Assembly (NCBI RefSeq): GCF_009664975.1
Contig: NZ_WJXB01000003.1
Span: 186,001 to 250,000, forward strand
Origin: Paenibacillus monticola
GTDB lineage: Bacteria > Bacillota > Bacilli > Paenibacillales > Paenibacillaceae
DNA length: 64,000 nt
Direction of reading: 5' to 3'
Positions 53,525-62,614 of the stretch are shown here, in pieces; the first letter of the stretch is position 1; each line of letters begins with the position of its first letter. Below the pieces are notes generated by a model. It searched no databases, was not told the DNA's origin, and saw only the letters and a list, made by a program, of their open reading frames with translations. Both the position numbers and the translations under genes were made by a program.

Positions 53525-53616
53525 ACAGTATGGTTTCTCTCCACTCCTATCCAAATACTACACGGTTCCAAGTAATTGTGAACTGTAGCCGCTTATTATG
53601 TAAGCGGTCTTTTTTT
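53525..53616 (+). ncRNA. Candidate small RNA of about 90 nt
   Basis: The transcript predicted from the consensus promoter begins near 53525 and ends at an intrinsic terminator (CCGCTTA / TAAGCGG at 53589-53607, then TCTTTTTT). It has no start codon with ribosome-binding site. A first hairpin CGGTTC / GAACTG (about 53564-53585) precedes the terminator. The 5' part holds an exposed pyrimidine-rich stretch TCTCTCCACTCCTATCC (53535-53551), complementary in type to ribosome-binding sites, as in antisense-acting sRNAs of Bacillota. I recognise no known family. Confidence 0.75.
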
Positions 53617-53646
53617 GTCTATTTTTAGTCTAAAAGACATAAAAAA

Positions 53647-53666
53647 GCCGGGGCAGACGCCCCGGC
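53647..53666 (-). terminator. Terminator of the aromatic supra-operon
   Basis: GCCGGGGC / GCCCCGGC with a 4-base loop, followed on the minus strand by TTTTTTATG, directly after the tyrA stop. Confidence 0.93.
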
Positions 53667-53667
53667 T

Positions 53668-54762
53668 CTACACATATACCGTATAATCGTTGTGCTGCAG
53701 CAGGACTTTAGCCAGCTCCATATCCCTCTCCTGACGAAAGGACAAGCGCATGATGCCAGGAACGTCCTCGCGGCTCTCAATAATTTGTACGTTACTAAGA
53801 TTAATGCCCTGATCCCCTAGTTCTGTTGCAATACGACCGATAATCCCCGGATGATCTGGAACATCGATATGCAGATCGAATAGTGGCGCAATCATGCCTT
53901 TACGCCGCTCCGGCAATTGACTGCGGAAGTTGTTCGCTTCATCGAAAGCTTTCTGAATTCCTACACCGTCCTCATTCTCCAGCAAGGAAACAAAAGATGA
54001 AACCTCTGTCTTCCAATCCTTTAGCAAACGAAGCATTACCAAACGGTTGTTAAGTAATATATCACGCCAAATAATCGGATCACTGGAGGCTATCCGCGTA
54101 ATGTCACGAAAGCCACCCGCAGCCAAAGTACTGTATAACGAGTCCGTGTCATCATATGCGCGAATCTGGTTAACGAGTGCCACGGCAATAATATGCGGCA
54201 AATGACTGATCGCACCCACAATCTCATCATGACGCTCCGGATCAAGCCGAACGATTTGCGCTCTTGTATGTAGAAGTAAGGACTCTAGAGCATGATAAGC
54301 AGCCTCTGGCACTCCCGGAGGAGGCGTCAGCACGTAATAGGCATTCTCGAACAATAATGACGAGGCAGCCTCCACTCCTGAGCGCTCCGAGCCAGCCATT
54401 GGATGACCGCCTATAAAGAACACACCAGGAATATCCAGTGAGACCGCACAGGCGGCAATGCTAGCCTTCGTACTGCCAACATCAGTAATAATACAGCCTG
54501 GCTTAAGTGGCAGCCTACTGAGCTGCTGGAGATATCCCTCTAGCATCCCTACGGGTACACACAGGAATATATAATCGGCATCCAGTGCCGCTTCCTCTAC
54601 AGACAGCGTGGCGTGGTCGACCACGCCTCTACTCACATATTTTATGGCTGATTCAGGACGGTGGGCATGGCCTACGACGGTCAGCCCTTCCTTGCCCTTA
54701 AAACAAAGGGCCAGTGAGCCTCCGATCAGACCGACACCAAAAATAGCTATTTTTGTCGTCAT
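53668..54762 (-). CDS. tyrA: Prephenate dehydrogenase with ACT domain
   Basis: TyrA oxidatively decarboxylates prephenate to hydroxyphenylpyruvate for tyrosine. The 364 residues have a Rossmann domain (FGVGLIGGSLALCF), the prephenate-binding GGHPMAGSERSGV and HDEIVGAISHLPH, and a C-terminal ACT domain (about 290-364, LHIDVPDHPGIIGRIATELG) for tyrosine feedback. Last gene of the trp supra-operon, followed by a strong terminator. Confidence 0.96.
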   Translation of the reverse strand: MTTKIAIFGVGLIGGSLALCFKGKEGLTVVGHAHRPESAIKYVSRGVVDHATLSVEEAALDADYIFLCVPVGMLEGYLQQLSRLPLKPGCIITDVGSTKASIAACAVSLDIPGVFFIGGHPMAGSERSGVEAASSLLFENAYYVLTPPPGVPEAAYHALESLLLHTRAQIVRLDPERHDEIVGAISHLPHIIAVALVNQIRAYDDTDSLYSTLAAGGFRDITRIASSDPIIWRDILLNNRLVMLRLLKDWKTEVSSFVSLLENEDGVGIQKAFDEANNFRSQLPERRKGMIAPLFDLHIDVPDHPGIIGRIATELGDQGINLSNVQIIESREDVPGIMRLSFRQERDMELAKVLLQHNDYTVYV

Positions 54763-54810
54763 GTTCTTTGAACTACCTGCCTTCTATAATTTCATTCTGT
54801 CTTCAACCAG

Positions 54811-55908
54811 CTATGCCCGTACCTTTTGCTCTGTAAGCGCCTGCTCAAGTGCTGTTACAAAAGCGTTATTCTGCTCCACAGAACCTACCGTAACACGGAT
54901 AAAAGTAGGATAAATACGGTGACCTGCTCGTACAATAATCCCTTTACGCAGCAATGAATCGAAGACTTCAATTGCAGACTTACGAACATCTACCATTATG
55001 AAATTGCCATGCGCCGGAAAATATTCCAACCCAAGACGTTCGAATTCCCCCTGCAGCTGGATAATACCAGCACTATTAAGGCGGCGACACTCCTGTACAT
55101 ACTCTTGATCATCCAGAGCAGCCAAGGCAGCAACCTGAGAAATACGGGTAGTGTTAAAGGGCTCACGCACCTGATTGATCAGCGTAATGATCTGAGGGCT
55201 GGCTACGCCGTAACCAATGCGGAGAGCTGCCAAGCCATAAATTTTGGAGAATGTTCGCAGCACAACGAGATTTGGATAATGCTCTAGTAACTTAATTCCG
55301 TCTGAATAAGAAAGATCGGTTACATATTCACAATAGGCTTCATCAAGTACAACCATTACATGAGAAGGTACCGCATTTAGAAAAGTGATCAAAGCCTCTT
55401 CCGGGACAATCGTTCCGGTTGGATTATTAGGATTGCAAATCCAGATGATCTTAGTACGGTCGGTGATGCGGGCCAGCATAGCATCCAGATCATGTGTACC
55501 ATGGGCCAGCGGTACCTCTATTGTAATTGCTCCTTCAATATCGGCGTTGCTCTTATATACGGAGAAAGTCTGGTCAGCCATAATAGTCTCATCACCTGGC
55601 AGAAAAAATGCCCGGGTAATCAGCGCAATAATCTCATCAGAGCCGCAGCCAAAAATGATATTATCATTCGTCACACCAAGCTGACTTGCCAGCTTAGAGG
55701 TCAGTTCCGTAGCTGAACCGTCTGGATAAAGGGAAAGATTGTCCAGCTCTGCTATAATAGCAGCTCGCACACTCGGTGCTGATCCGTACGGATTCTCATT
55801 AGAAGCTAGCTTGATGACTTCACTTAAGCCTAGCTCCCTCTTTACTTCTTCTATAGGCTTCCCTGGCTTATAGACAGGGAGGTTAACTATATTGGGTTTC
55901 GGATTCAT
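54811..55908 (-). CDS. hisC: Histidinol-phosphate/aromatic aminotransferase
   Basis: This class I/II PLP aminotransferase of 365 residues acts on histidinol phosphate and, in Bacillales, on aromatic keto acids. The PLP lysine lies in LRTFSKIYGLAALRIGYG, and the Asn/Asp/Tyr contacts in NPNNPTGTIVP and VVLDEAYCEYV. The position between trpA and tyrA is the same as in B. subtilis, where one enzyme serves histidine, tyrosine and phenylalanine synthesis. Confidence 0.95.
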   Translation of the reverse strand: MNPKPNIVNLPVYKPGKPIEEVKRELGLSEVIKLASNENPYGSAPSVRAAIIAELDNLSLYPDGSATELTSKLASQLGVTNDNIIFGCGSDEIIALITRAFFLPGDETIMADQTFSVYKSNADIEGAITIEVPLAHGTHDLDAMLARITDRTKIIWICNPNNPTGTIVPEEALITFLNAVPSHVMVVLDEAYCEYVTDLSYSDGIKLLEHYPNLVVLRTFSKIYGLAALRIGYGVASPQIITLINQVREPFNTTRISQVAALAALDDQEYVQECRRLNSAGIIQLQGEFERLGLEYFPAHGNFIMVDVRKSAIEVFDSLLRKGIIVRAGHRIYPTFIRVTVGSVEQNNAFVTALEQALTEQKVRA

Positions 55909-55940
55909 AAATGACCCTCTCTCTCCATTAATATTAACTT

Positions 55941-56762
55941 TTATGGTCTTAATTGTGCCACAAATTCACGAATTTGCAACAACCCTTCTTGCCGTGTGGC
56001 GGGATTGTCCAGCAGTGGAATCACATCTTCGACTTTGCGGACTATGGCGCTACCCACCACCACCCCATCACATATTTGGGCAAACCGGGCGACCTGTTCA
56101 CCGGTAGAGATGCCGAAGCCTACTGCCACAGGCAGATCAGTCAACTGACGAACAGATTCAATAAAGGCATCTACTCCCTCATGAAAAGTAGCTCTTTCTC
56201 CAGTGACACCCAGTGAGGATACACAATAAATGAATCCGCTGGCACCAGATACGATCTTAGCGATTCGTTCATGAGAGGTCGGTGCGACCAGCGGAATGAG
56301 GTTCACTCCAGCTTCACGGCTGCGACGGCGCATCTCCCCAGACTCTTCCACCGGCAGATCAGGAATAATAAGACCGCTAATTTCATGAGAAATCAAGGCT
56401 GCAAAGAAAGTATCAAGTCCCATTTGCAGCACCGGATTGTAATAAGTAAACAAGATGAATGGCAGCTCGCTTCCAGCTTGACGGGCCTTTAAGGCTGTCT
56501 CCATGCAGGTACGCAAGTGAATGTTCCCCTTCAGCGCCCGTGCGGAGGCTCGTTGTATTACAGGACCATCTGCGAGTGGATCAGAGTAGGGTACACCCAG
56601 CTCCAGAATATCAGCACCTGCCGCTTCAAGTTCAGTAATAATGGCAAGTGTAGTCTCAAGATCAGGATCTCCTACCGTAAGGAAGGGGATCAAAGCTGCC
56701 CGTCCCTCAGCCTTCAGCTTCCGGAACGTCAGATCCATCCTGTTCATTGTGTCTGTTGTCAT
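55941..56762 (-). CDS. trpA: Tryptophan synthase alpha chain
   Basis: TrpA cleaves indole-3-glycerol phosphate to indole. The 273-residue barrel has the catalytic Glu in ILELGVPYSDPLADGPVIQ and the phosphate site VGFGISTGEQV. Its ATG overlaps the trpB stop (TAATG), and GGAGAGGG lies just before it, so the two subunits are translated together. Confidence 0.96.
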   Translation of the reverse strand: MTTDTMNRMDLTFRKLKAEGRAALIPFLTVGDPDLETTLAIITELEAAGADILELGVPYSDPLADGPVIQRASARALKGNIHLRTCMETALKARQAGSELPFILFTYYNPVLQMGLDTFFAALISHEISGLIIPDLPVEESGEMRRRSREAGVNLIPLVAPTSHERIAKIVSGASGFIYCVSSLGVTGERATFHEGVDAFIESVRQLTDLPVAVGFGISTGEQVARFAQICDGVVVGSAIVRKVEDVIPLLDNPATRQEGLLQIREFVAQLRP

Positions 56763-57958
56763 TACTTACCCTCTCCTTCCGAATATGCCATAATAGACTC
56801 CACGTCTTTATCTCCACGGCCTGACAGACAGATAACAACAATATCATCCTTGGTAAGGTCTTTGGCAATCTTCGCTACATGGGCGATTGCGTGGGCTGAT
56901 TCAAGCGCAGGAATAATACCCTCCGTTAAGCATAGCAGCTTCAGTGCTGCAAGTGCCTCATCATCTGTAATCGGTACATACTGAGCACGTTTCATATCTT
57001 TTAGATAGGAATGCTCCGGACCCACTCCCGGATAGTCCAGACCAGCCGATATAGAATGTGCCTCTGTAACTTGTCCATGTTCGTCCTGCAGCAAATAGCT
57101 CATTGAGCCTTGGAATACGCCGTGGCTGCCCTTACTCATCGTTGCTGCATGAAAAGGGGTATCAATACCCTTGCCAGCTGCCTCTACACCGATCATACCG
57201 ACACTCTCATCCTCCATAAATGGATAGAACATGCCAATAGCATTACTCCCACCACCTACAGCAGCCACGAGCAGATCCGGCAGGCGTCCTTCAGCCTCCA
57301 GGAATTGGCGCCGGGTCTCATCTCCGATAACCCGCTGAAAGTTGCGGACCATCATTGGATAAGGATGTGGTCCTACTGCGGAACCCAGGATATAGAACGT
57401 ATCCTCCACGTTGCTGACCCAGTAGCGAAGTGCTTCATTACCGGCATCCTTCAATGTTCTGGAGCCGGAGGTAACAGGAATAACTTCAGCCCCTAACAAC
57501 TTCATGCGAAATACATTTAATGCTTGGCGGCGCGTATCCTCTTCGCCCATGAAGACTTTGCATTCCATGCCGAGCAGCGCAGCCACTGTTGCCGTTGCCA
57601 CGCCGTGCTGGCCGGCTCCTGTCTCGGCGATAACCTTGGTTTTACCCATCCGCTTGGCCAGAATCCCCTGACCAATTGCATTATTGATCTTGTGAGCCCC
57701 CGTGTGATTCAAATCTTCACGTTTCAAATAGATCTTGGCTGCTCCGAGGTGCTTACTAAGTCGTTCAGCATAATATAACGGTGTCTCCCGTCCAGAATAT
57801 TGTTTGAGGAGATAATCTATTTCTTCCTGAAAAGCCGGATCTGCCGAATACTCTCGGTAGGCCTCTTCTAGCTCAATCAGTGCATTCATCAAAGTTTCAG
57901 GCACATAGCGGCCTCCGAACGAACCAAAACGTCCATATTGGTCAGGCACTTGTATCAT
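56762..57958 (-). CDS. trpB: Tryptophan synthase beta chain
   Basis: TrpB joins indole and serine with PLP. The 398 residues include the PLP lysine in [15 protein letters not shown], the phosphate loop VGGGSNAIG and the beta-chain start [14 protein letters not shown]. It overlaps trpF by 4 bases and trpA by 1 base. Confidence 0.97.
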   Translation of the reverse strand: MIQVPDQYGRFGSFGGRYVPETLMNALIELEEAYREYSADPAFQEEIDYLLKQYSGRETPLYYAERLSKHLGAAKIYLKREDLNHTGAHKINNAIGQGILAKRMGKTKVIAETGAGQHGVATATVAALLGMECKVFMGEEDTRRQALNVFRMKLLGAEVIPVTSGSRTLKDAGNEALRYWVSNVEDTFYILGSAVGPHPYPMMVRNFQRVIGDETRRQFLEAEGRLPDLLVAAVGGGSNAIGMFYPFMEDESVGMIGVEAAGKGIDTPFHAATMSKGSHGVFQGSMSYLLQDEHGQVTEAHSISAGLDYPGVGPEHSYLKDMKRAQYVPITDDEALAALKLLCLTEGIIPALESAHAIAHVAKIAKDLTKDDIVVICLSGRGDKDVESIMAYSEGEGK

Positions 57959-58635
57959 GATTGCTTCACCCTTTCTACGAAAGCTGTCATTTTAACAATA
58001 TCTTTGATTCCATTACTTTCTACTCCACTGGATACGTCTACGCCATCTGGAGCATAAGCATCCAATAAATCACCTACATTACCGGGATGAAGCCCTCCGG
58101 CAACAAATAGCGGCAGTCCATATCTTGCTGCTATTTCCTGATAAGCAGGCAGTTCATCCCAGGCAAAAGTGCGGCCAGAGCCACCGCTCTGAGTAGGGTC
58201 GTAGGTATCCAGTAGCAGCGCATCAACAACATCTGCGTAGCTTTCAAAATAACTATATACATCCTCCGCTATATTGTGGTCTTTATCAGCAACAGTAAGT
58301 GCTTTCCATACCTGAACCTGCGGAAAAGCCTGTTTGACTTTCTTGCAATAGTCAGGGCTTTCCTGTCCATGCAGCTGAATAACATCTAACGGCACAATGG
58401 AGAGCAGCTCTCCCAGCTCTGCCAGATCAGGATTAACAAATACCCCTGCAGCTCGTGGAGCTGCACCAGCCTGCCAATTTACAAACTCAGCCATTAGCTG
58501 CGCAGCTCTCTCAGCGGACACTTTACGGCGACTAGGAGCAAAGACAAAACCTATGTAATCCAGTGGTAAGTGTACCATAGATTTTAGCACTTCAACGTCC
58601 TGAAGTCCACAGATTTTTACTATCGTCTCAGCCAT
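57955..58635 (-). CDS. trpF: Phosphoribosylanthranilate isomerase
   Basis: TrpF catalyses the Amadori rearrangement in tryptophan synthesis. The 226-residue barrel has the catalytic Cys in [10 protein letters not shown], Asp in [14 protein letters not shown] and the C-terminal phosphate site GLHPGNV / GVDVSSGVE. The ATG at 58635 overlaps the trpC stop (ATGGCTGA). The longer in-frame start at 58698 is rejected because it lies inside trpC and adds a tail not seen in the family. Confidence 0.95.
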   Translation of the reverse strand: MAETIVKICGLQDVEVLKSMVHLPLDYIGFVFAPSRRKVSAERAAQLMAEFVNWQAGAAPRAAGVFVNPDLAELGELLSIVPLDVIQLHGQESPDYCKKVKQAFPQVQVWKALTVADKDHNIAEDVYSYFESYADVVDALLLDTYDPTQSGGSGRTFAWDELPAYQEIAARYGLPLFVAGGLHPGNVGDLLDAYAPDGVDVSSGVESNGIKDIVKMTAFVERVKQS

Positions 58636-59458
58636 ATTGAACACGTACCTTTCCATCCGCCAGTGGGCCGAGTAGTGTATGAACTGCTTCCTCAACATTG
58701 GTCTGGCGCATCAAATATTCTCCGACAAGAACACCCTGTGCTCCTATTGTTCTTAGATAATCAATATCAGTTGGACCTGTAATTCCACTTTCACTTATTA
58801 CTGGAACATGTTTTGGAATAAGGGCCGCCAGTTCCCCAGTTGTGACCAGTGATGTCTCGAACGTCCGCAAATTGCGGTTATTGATTCCAAGTAATACATT
58901 GGGATGCTCGATTGTGCCAGTATTCATTACAGTTGTAAGTTCGCTATGATCATGAACCTCGATTAAAATATCCAGACCCAATGAAGAAGCAGTATCCGTA
59001 AAGTAAGACAGTTGAGTTGGTGTCAAAATGGCTGCAATCAGGAGCACCGCGTCCGCACCTAATCTCCGTGCTTCGTAGATCTGTCTCTCGTCAATAATGA
59101 AATCTTTGCGCAGCAGTGGAAGGTTTACCACATCCCGTATTTGCTGCAAATATACTCCGCTGCCCTGAAAATAATCCTTATCCGTCAGCACGGATAGGCA
59201 ATCGGCACCTCCCGCTTCGTAACCTTTGGCAATGGAGATAGGATCAAAATCTGCACGGATCAAACCTTTGGACGGCGAAGCCTTCTTTACTTCCGCGATA
59301 AGACCAATATCTCTATTCCGTCGATTCATTAGTGCAGCTCGGAATCCTCTCGTATCTTCCAGAGCTGCTATTTCACGCTCAGCCTGCGCCAGAGAAAACG
59401 ACTTGCTTAACTCTTCGACCTCTTTAATCTTGGTAGCTACAATCTTATCAAGATACAT
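58628..59458 (-). CDS. trpC: Indole-3-glycerol phosphate synthase
   Basis: TrpC closes the indole ring. The 276 residues include EVKKASPSKGLIR, the catalytic Lys in LLRKDFIIDERQIYEARRLGAD and the phosphate site SESGITGPTD. It overlaps trpD by 11 bases and trpF by 8 bases, giving a fully coupled cluster. Confidence 0.96.
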   Translation of the reverse strand: MYLDKIVATKIKEVEELSKSFSLAQAEREIAALEDTRGFRAALMNRRNRDIGLIAEVKKASPSKGLIRADFDPISIAKGYEAGGADCLSVLTDKDYFQGSGVYLQQIRDVVNLPLLRKDFIIDERQIYEARRLGADAVLLIAAILTPTQLSYFTDTASSLGLDILIEVHDHSELTTVMNTGTIEHPNVLLGINNRNLRTFETSLVTTGELAALIPKHVPVISESGITGPTDIDYLRTIGAQGVLVGEYLMRQTNVEEAVHTLLGPLADGKVRVQYG

Positions 59459-60488
59459 AACTCAACTCCTCCGTCATCGCTTTGAGCTGATCCAGTTTGG
59501 CTAATGCCAGCCCCGAATCCACTGCTGTTCTGGCCTTCTCCACGCCTTCACTCAGCGTATCCGCCAAACCGGCAACATAGATACAGGCTCCCGCATTCGC
59601 GAGCACAATGTCGCGATAAGGGTTTATTACTCCTTCAAGCACGGTGGTGATAATCGCGGCATTTTCAGTTGCATCCCCACCCATAACTGCCTCCAGAGAA
59701 TGCATACTAAGACCAAGATCATGAGGGCTAATCTCATAAGTGGTAACCCGGCCATCCTTCAGTTCGGAGACCAAAGTTGGTGCCGAAATACTGATTTCAT
59801 CCAGTCCATCCAGACTGCTTACAACCATAGCACGTTTGGAGCCCAGCTCTTTCAGTACATTTGCCACCGTCTCCGTCATATTGCGATCATAGATTCCGAG
59901 AAGCTGGCGGTCAGCCCCAGCGGGATTAGTTAGCGGTCCCAGCATGTTGAACACCGTCCGCACTCCGAGCTCGCGGCGTGGCCCAGCTGCATGTTTCATT
60001 GACGGATGATAAATTTGTGCGAACAAAAAGCAGATGCCGATGCTATCCAGGCATTGCCGCGCCTGTTCGGCATTCAGATGAATATTTACACCCAGTGCCT
60101 CCAGCACATCGGCACTACCTGCTCTGCCGGAAGCCGAACGGTTGCCGTGTTTTGCTACCCGTACAGAAGCCGCAGAGGAAATAATTGCCGACGCAGTAGA
60201 GATATTGAACTTGTGGATGCCGGAACCGCCTGTTCCACAAGTGTCCAGCAGACGTGCACTCTCCGTGAGCACATGTGTCCCGAACCCGCGCATCGCTTCG
60301 GCAAATCCGGTGATCTCCTCCACAGTTTCCCCTTTGATTCGCAACGCGGTCAGTAGAGATCCGATTTGCGCAGGCGTGGCCGCGCCTTCCATAATAGCGC
60401 CCATTATCCCCCGGGCCTCAGCACGGGTAAGATTCTCGCCTTTTATCAGCCCGGCGATTCCTGATTGTAATAATCTCATTGCGTCCAT
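59448..60488 (-). CDS. trpD: Anthranilate phosphoribosyltransferase
   Basis: TrpD transfers phosphoribose from PRPP to anthranilate. The 346 residues have the glycine-rich PRPP site LDTCGTGGSGIHKFNIST, KHGNRSASGRAGSAD and the later HPSMKHAAGPRRELGVRT. About 225 bases with tandem palindromic repeats separate it from trpE, which is unusual for a cluster that is otherwise overlapping. Confidence 0.96.
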   Translation of the reverse strand: MDAMRLLQSGIAGLIKGENLTRAEARGIMGAIMEGAATPAQIGSLLTALRIKGETVEEITGFAEAMRGFGTHVLTESARLLDTCGTGGSGIHKFNISTASAIISSAASVRVAKHGNRSASGRAGSADVLEALGVNIHLNAEQARQCLDSIGICFLFAQIYHPSMKHAAGPRRELGVRTVFNMLGPLTNPAGADRQLLGIYDRNMTETVANVLKELGSKRAMVVSSLDGLDEISISAPTLVSELKDGRVTTYEISPHDLGLSMHSLEAVMGGDATENAAIITTVLEGVINPYRDIVLANAGACIYVAGLADTLSEGVEKARTAVDSGLALAKLDQLKAMTEELSYVS

Positions 60489-60503
60489 TTTTTGTCCTCC
60501 CTA

Positions 60504-60710
60504 AAGTTTTGTGAGCGATACTTCATGGATCTACTTCGTACAAAGCTCGCTTCGAAAGCATATACCTAGTTTTGTTAGCATCGGCATCACTGTTTGGCTT
60601 CGTACAAAACTCGCTTCGAAAGCATATGCTTAGTTTTGTTAGCGATACTTCATGGATTTACTTCATACAAAACTCGCTTCGAAAGCATACGCTTAGTTTT
60701 GTTAGCGATA
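60504..60710. repeat. Tandem palindromic repeats between trpE and trpD
   Basis: Three near-identical units (60533-60579, 60598-60660, 60661-60710) plus a partial one (60504-60532). The unit core ACAAAACTCGCTTCGAAAGC is followed by ATATGCTTAGTTTTGTTAGC; ACAAAACT pairs with AGTTTTGT, so each unit can fold as a hairpin with an inner AGCATATGCT. A spacer GATACTTCATGGAT(C/T)TA recurs. A single further copy of the core lies at 1062-1083 on the other strand, so the element is probably dispersed in the genome. Confidence 0.9.
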
Positions 60711-60713
60711 TTT

Positions 60714-62270
60714 TCATTTAGGTGTGTATTCAAACATATAATCCTGATTGATCACTTGCTTCTCTTTCACCTCGGGCGGGAACATCGCTTCGGCCATTCG
60801 AATGGCTTTTAGCATGGCCTTCGCCTTGTTAACCGTTTCTTCATACTCCTTCTCCGGAACCGAATCCCAGACAATTCCTGCTCCTGCCTGCACATAGGCA
60901 CGGCCTTTACGGAAAATAATCGTGCGGATCGTAATGCACGAATCCATATTTCCGGAGAAGCCAAGGTAACCAATCGCTCCGGCGTAGGCACCGCGGGCTT
61001 CTTTTTCCAACTCAGCAATGATTTCCATCGCCCGCAGCTTGGGTGCACCGGATACGGTCCCGGCAGGCATGCAGGATAAGAAGGCATCAAAGAAATCCTT
61101 ATCTTCGCTCAAGGTACCCGACACATTCGACACAATGTGCATGACATGCGAGTATCTTTCAATCTCCATAAAAGAATCACATTTTACAGTTCCGAACTTC
61201 GAGACACGTCCGAGGTCGTTGCGTCCGAGATCGACCAGCATCAAATGCTCAGCGCGTTCTTTTTCATCCTCCAAAAGCTCGAATCCAAGAGCCCGATCCA
61301 AAGCCTCATTCTCACCCCGGGGGCGAGTGCCCGCAATGGGCCGTGTCTCTACACGGTTGCCATCCACTTTTACCAGTGCTTCCGGTGATGTACCAACAAT
61401 AATCTCCTCGTCCATTTTCAGATAATACATATAAGGTGATGGATTGAGCGTACGCAGCAGTCGGTACACATGCAGTGGGGATACTTCGGTATCAATATGA
61501 AGACGCTGTGACAGTACAACCTGAAAAATATCACCCGCCCGAATGTATTCCTTAGCCTGCTCCACATTGCTAATATATTGTTCCTTGGTCAGGTTGGACT
61601 GAATTTCCCCAAGCTCGATATCCTGCGGAATGCTGCGCCGGTTGACGTTCTCCTTCGGACCTTCCTTTTGCAAATCTTCGGCCATATCCATAAGCTTTTG
61701 GCTCAGTTCTTCGTAATTCTCCCGAATATCGGAATCTGTATCGCCATCTTTAATATGCAGATTGCCGATGAGCAGAATTTGCTGCTTCACATGGTCAAAT
61801 ACAATAATGCGGTCACAGAACATAAAGCGGATATCATCCATTTGTAGATCATCTTTAACATGCGGGGACAGCTTTTCGTAATATTGCAGGAGATCATATC
61901 CGAAGAATCCGATAGCTCCGCCAGTGAATGGCGGCATCTCATCCAACTTAGGACTGCGGTAGGAACGTAGCAGTGCTTTAAGCTCTTCAATGGGTTTTCC
62001 GTGCAGCCTTCTTTTCTCTCCGCCGACTTCGACATTAATAACACCTTTTTTGCCGGAAATCATCAGAAAGGGATCACTGCCTATAAAGGAATACCGGGCC
62101 CACTGTATACCACCCTCCACACTCTCAAGCAAAAAGGCACGGTCGTGCTCAGCGAAGCGCTGGAAGATGCGAATAGGTGTCTCCATATCAGCAAGCAGCC
62201 GTGTTACGACAGGAATCAGATTATATTCCCGGGATAATGAGAGCACTTGTTCAACACTCGGATTAGTCAT
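60714..62270 (-). CDS. trpE: Anthranilate synthase component I
   Basis: TrpE makes anthranilate from chorismate with ammonia from a glutamine amidotransferase subunit. The 518 residues carry the tryptophan-site LLES region near residue 47 and the chorismate-binding core (PSPYMYYLKMDEEIIVGTSPE, RPIAGTRPRG, GTVSGAPKLRAMEII, QAGAGIVWDSVPEKEYEET). AAGGAGGT precedes the ATG. No trpG follows, so a shared PabA-type subunit encoded elsewhere is implied, as in B. subtilis. Confidence 0.97.
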   Translation of the reverse strand: MTNPSVEQVLSLSREYNLIPVVTRLLADMETPIRIFQRFAEHDRAFLLESVEGGIQWARYSFIGSDPFLMISGKKGVINVEVGGEKRRLHGKPIEELKALLRSYRSPKLDEMPPFTGGAIGFFGYDLLQYYEKLSPHVKDDLQMDDIRFMFCDRIIVFDHVKQQILLIGNLHIKDGDTDSDIRENYEELSQKLMDMAEDLQKEGPKENVNRRSIPQDIELGEIQSNLTKEQYISNVEQAKEYIRAGDIFQVVLSQRLHIDTEVSPLHVYRLLRTLNPSPYMYYLKMDEEIIVGTSPEALVKVDGNRVETRPIAGTRPRGENEALDRALGFELLEDEKERAEHLMLVDLGRNDLGRVSKFGTVKCDSFMEIERYSHVMHIVSNVSGTLSEDKDFFDAFLSCMPAGTVSGAPKLRAMEIIAELEKEARGAYAGAIGYLGFSGNMDSCITIRTIIFRKGRAYVQAGAGIVWDSVPEKEYEETVNKAKAMLKAIRMAEAMFPPEVKEKQVINQDYMFEYTPK

Positions 62271-62313
62271 TTAAAGTACCTCCTTAGGATATGTTGATGG
62301 GGTCCGAAATACA

Positions 62314-62340
62314 GAAAAAACCTCCACCGAAGTAGAGGTT
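62314..62340 (-). terminator. trp leader attenuator with UUCG tetraloop
   Basis: On the minus strand AACCTCTAC-TTCG-GTGGAGGTT (9 bp, one G-U pair) is followed by TTTTTTC, 44 bases before the trpE ATG. It is a strong conditional terminator candidate between the trp promoter and trpE. Confidence 0.88.
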
Positions 62341-62505
62341 TATGTAAGCAAGTATTATGGAAAAGAGCAAAGGAACGGCTTCGTTACCAAATATTCTGCA
62401 GATTTATCCCTTAGTAAGATGTACCGGTAGCGTAAATATCATACCGCACATATCAAAAAAAGAATCTGCACAAATGTATACGATAGCTGCTTCTACTTAA
62501 AAAAT

Positions 62506-62565
62506 CTCTGCGCTCTGCTCAACTATACTCATCTCAGCTAAACTAATTTCTACTTTACTCGGCTA
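62506..62565 (-). promoter_or_regulatory. TRAP-binding site: eleven (G/U)AG triplets
   Basis: Read on the minus strand, the triplets are TAG, GAG, TAG, TAG, TAG, GAG, GAG, TAG, GAG, GAG, GAG (62565 down to 62506). Seven successive ones, from 62543-62545 to 62513-62515, have exact 2-base spacers. This is the target of the 11-subunit trp RNA-binding attenuation protein MtrB. TRAP with tryptophan should bind here and favour termination at 62314-62340. mtrB itself is not in the window. Confidence 0.85.
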
Positions 62566-62570
62566 ATTAC

Positions 62571-62600
62571 ACTATACATGAAGACTGGAGTCATTGACAA
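62571..62600 (-). promoter_or_regulatory. Promoter of trpEDCFBA-hisC-tyrA
   Basis: On the minus strand TTGTCA (62600-62595), an 18-base spacer and TATAGT (62576-62571). The predicted start near 62564 falls within the first triplets of the TRAP site. Read-through from aroH is also possible. Confidence 0.7.
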
Positions 62601-62614
62601 CCCCGCCTGCTAAT

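Noticed and set aside
53357..53554. 65-codon frame on the minus strand
   Set aside because: It has no ribosome-binding site, no family resemblance and runs across the consensus promoter of the plus-strand sRNA.
60504..60710. CRISPR array
   Set aside because: Only three units, spacers that are themselves similar, palindromic full-length units and no cas genes.
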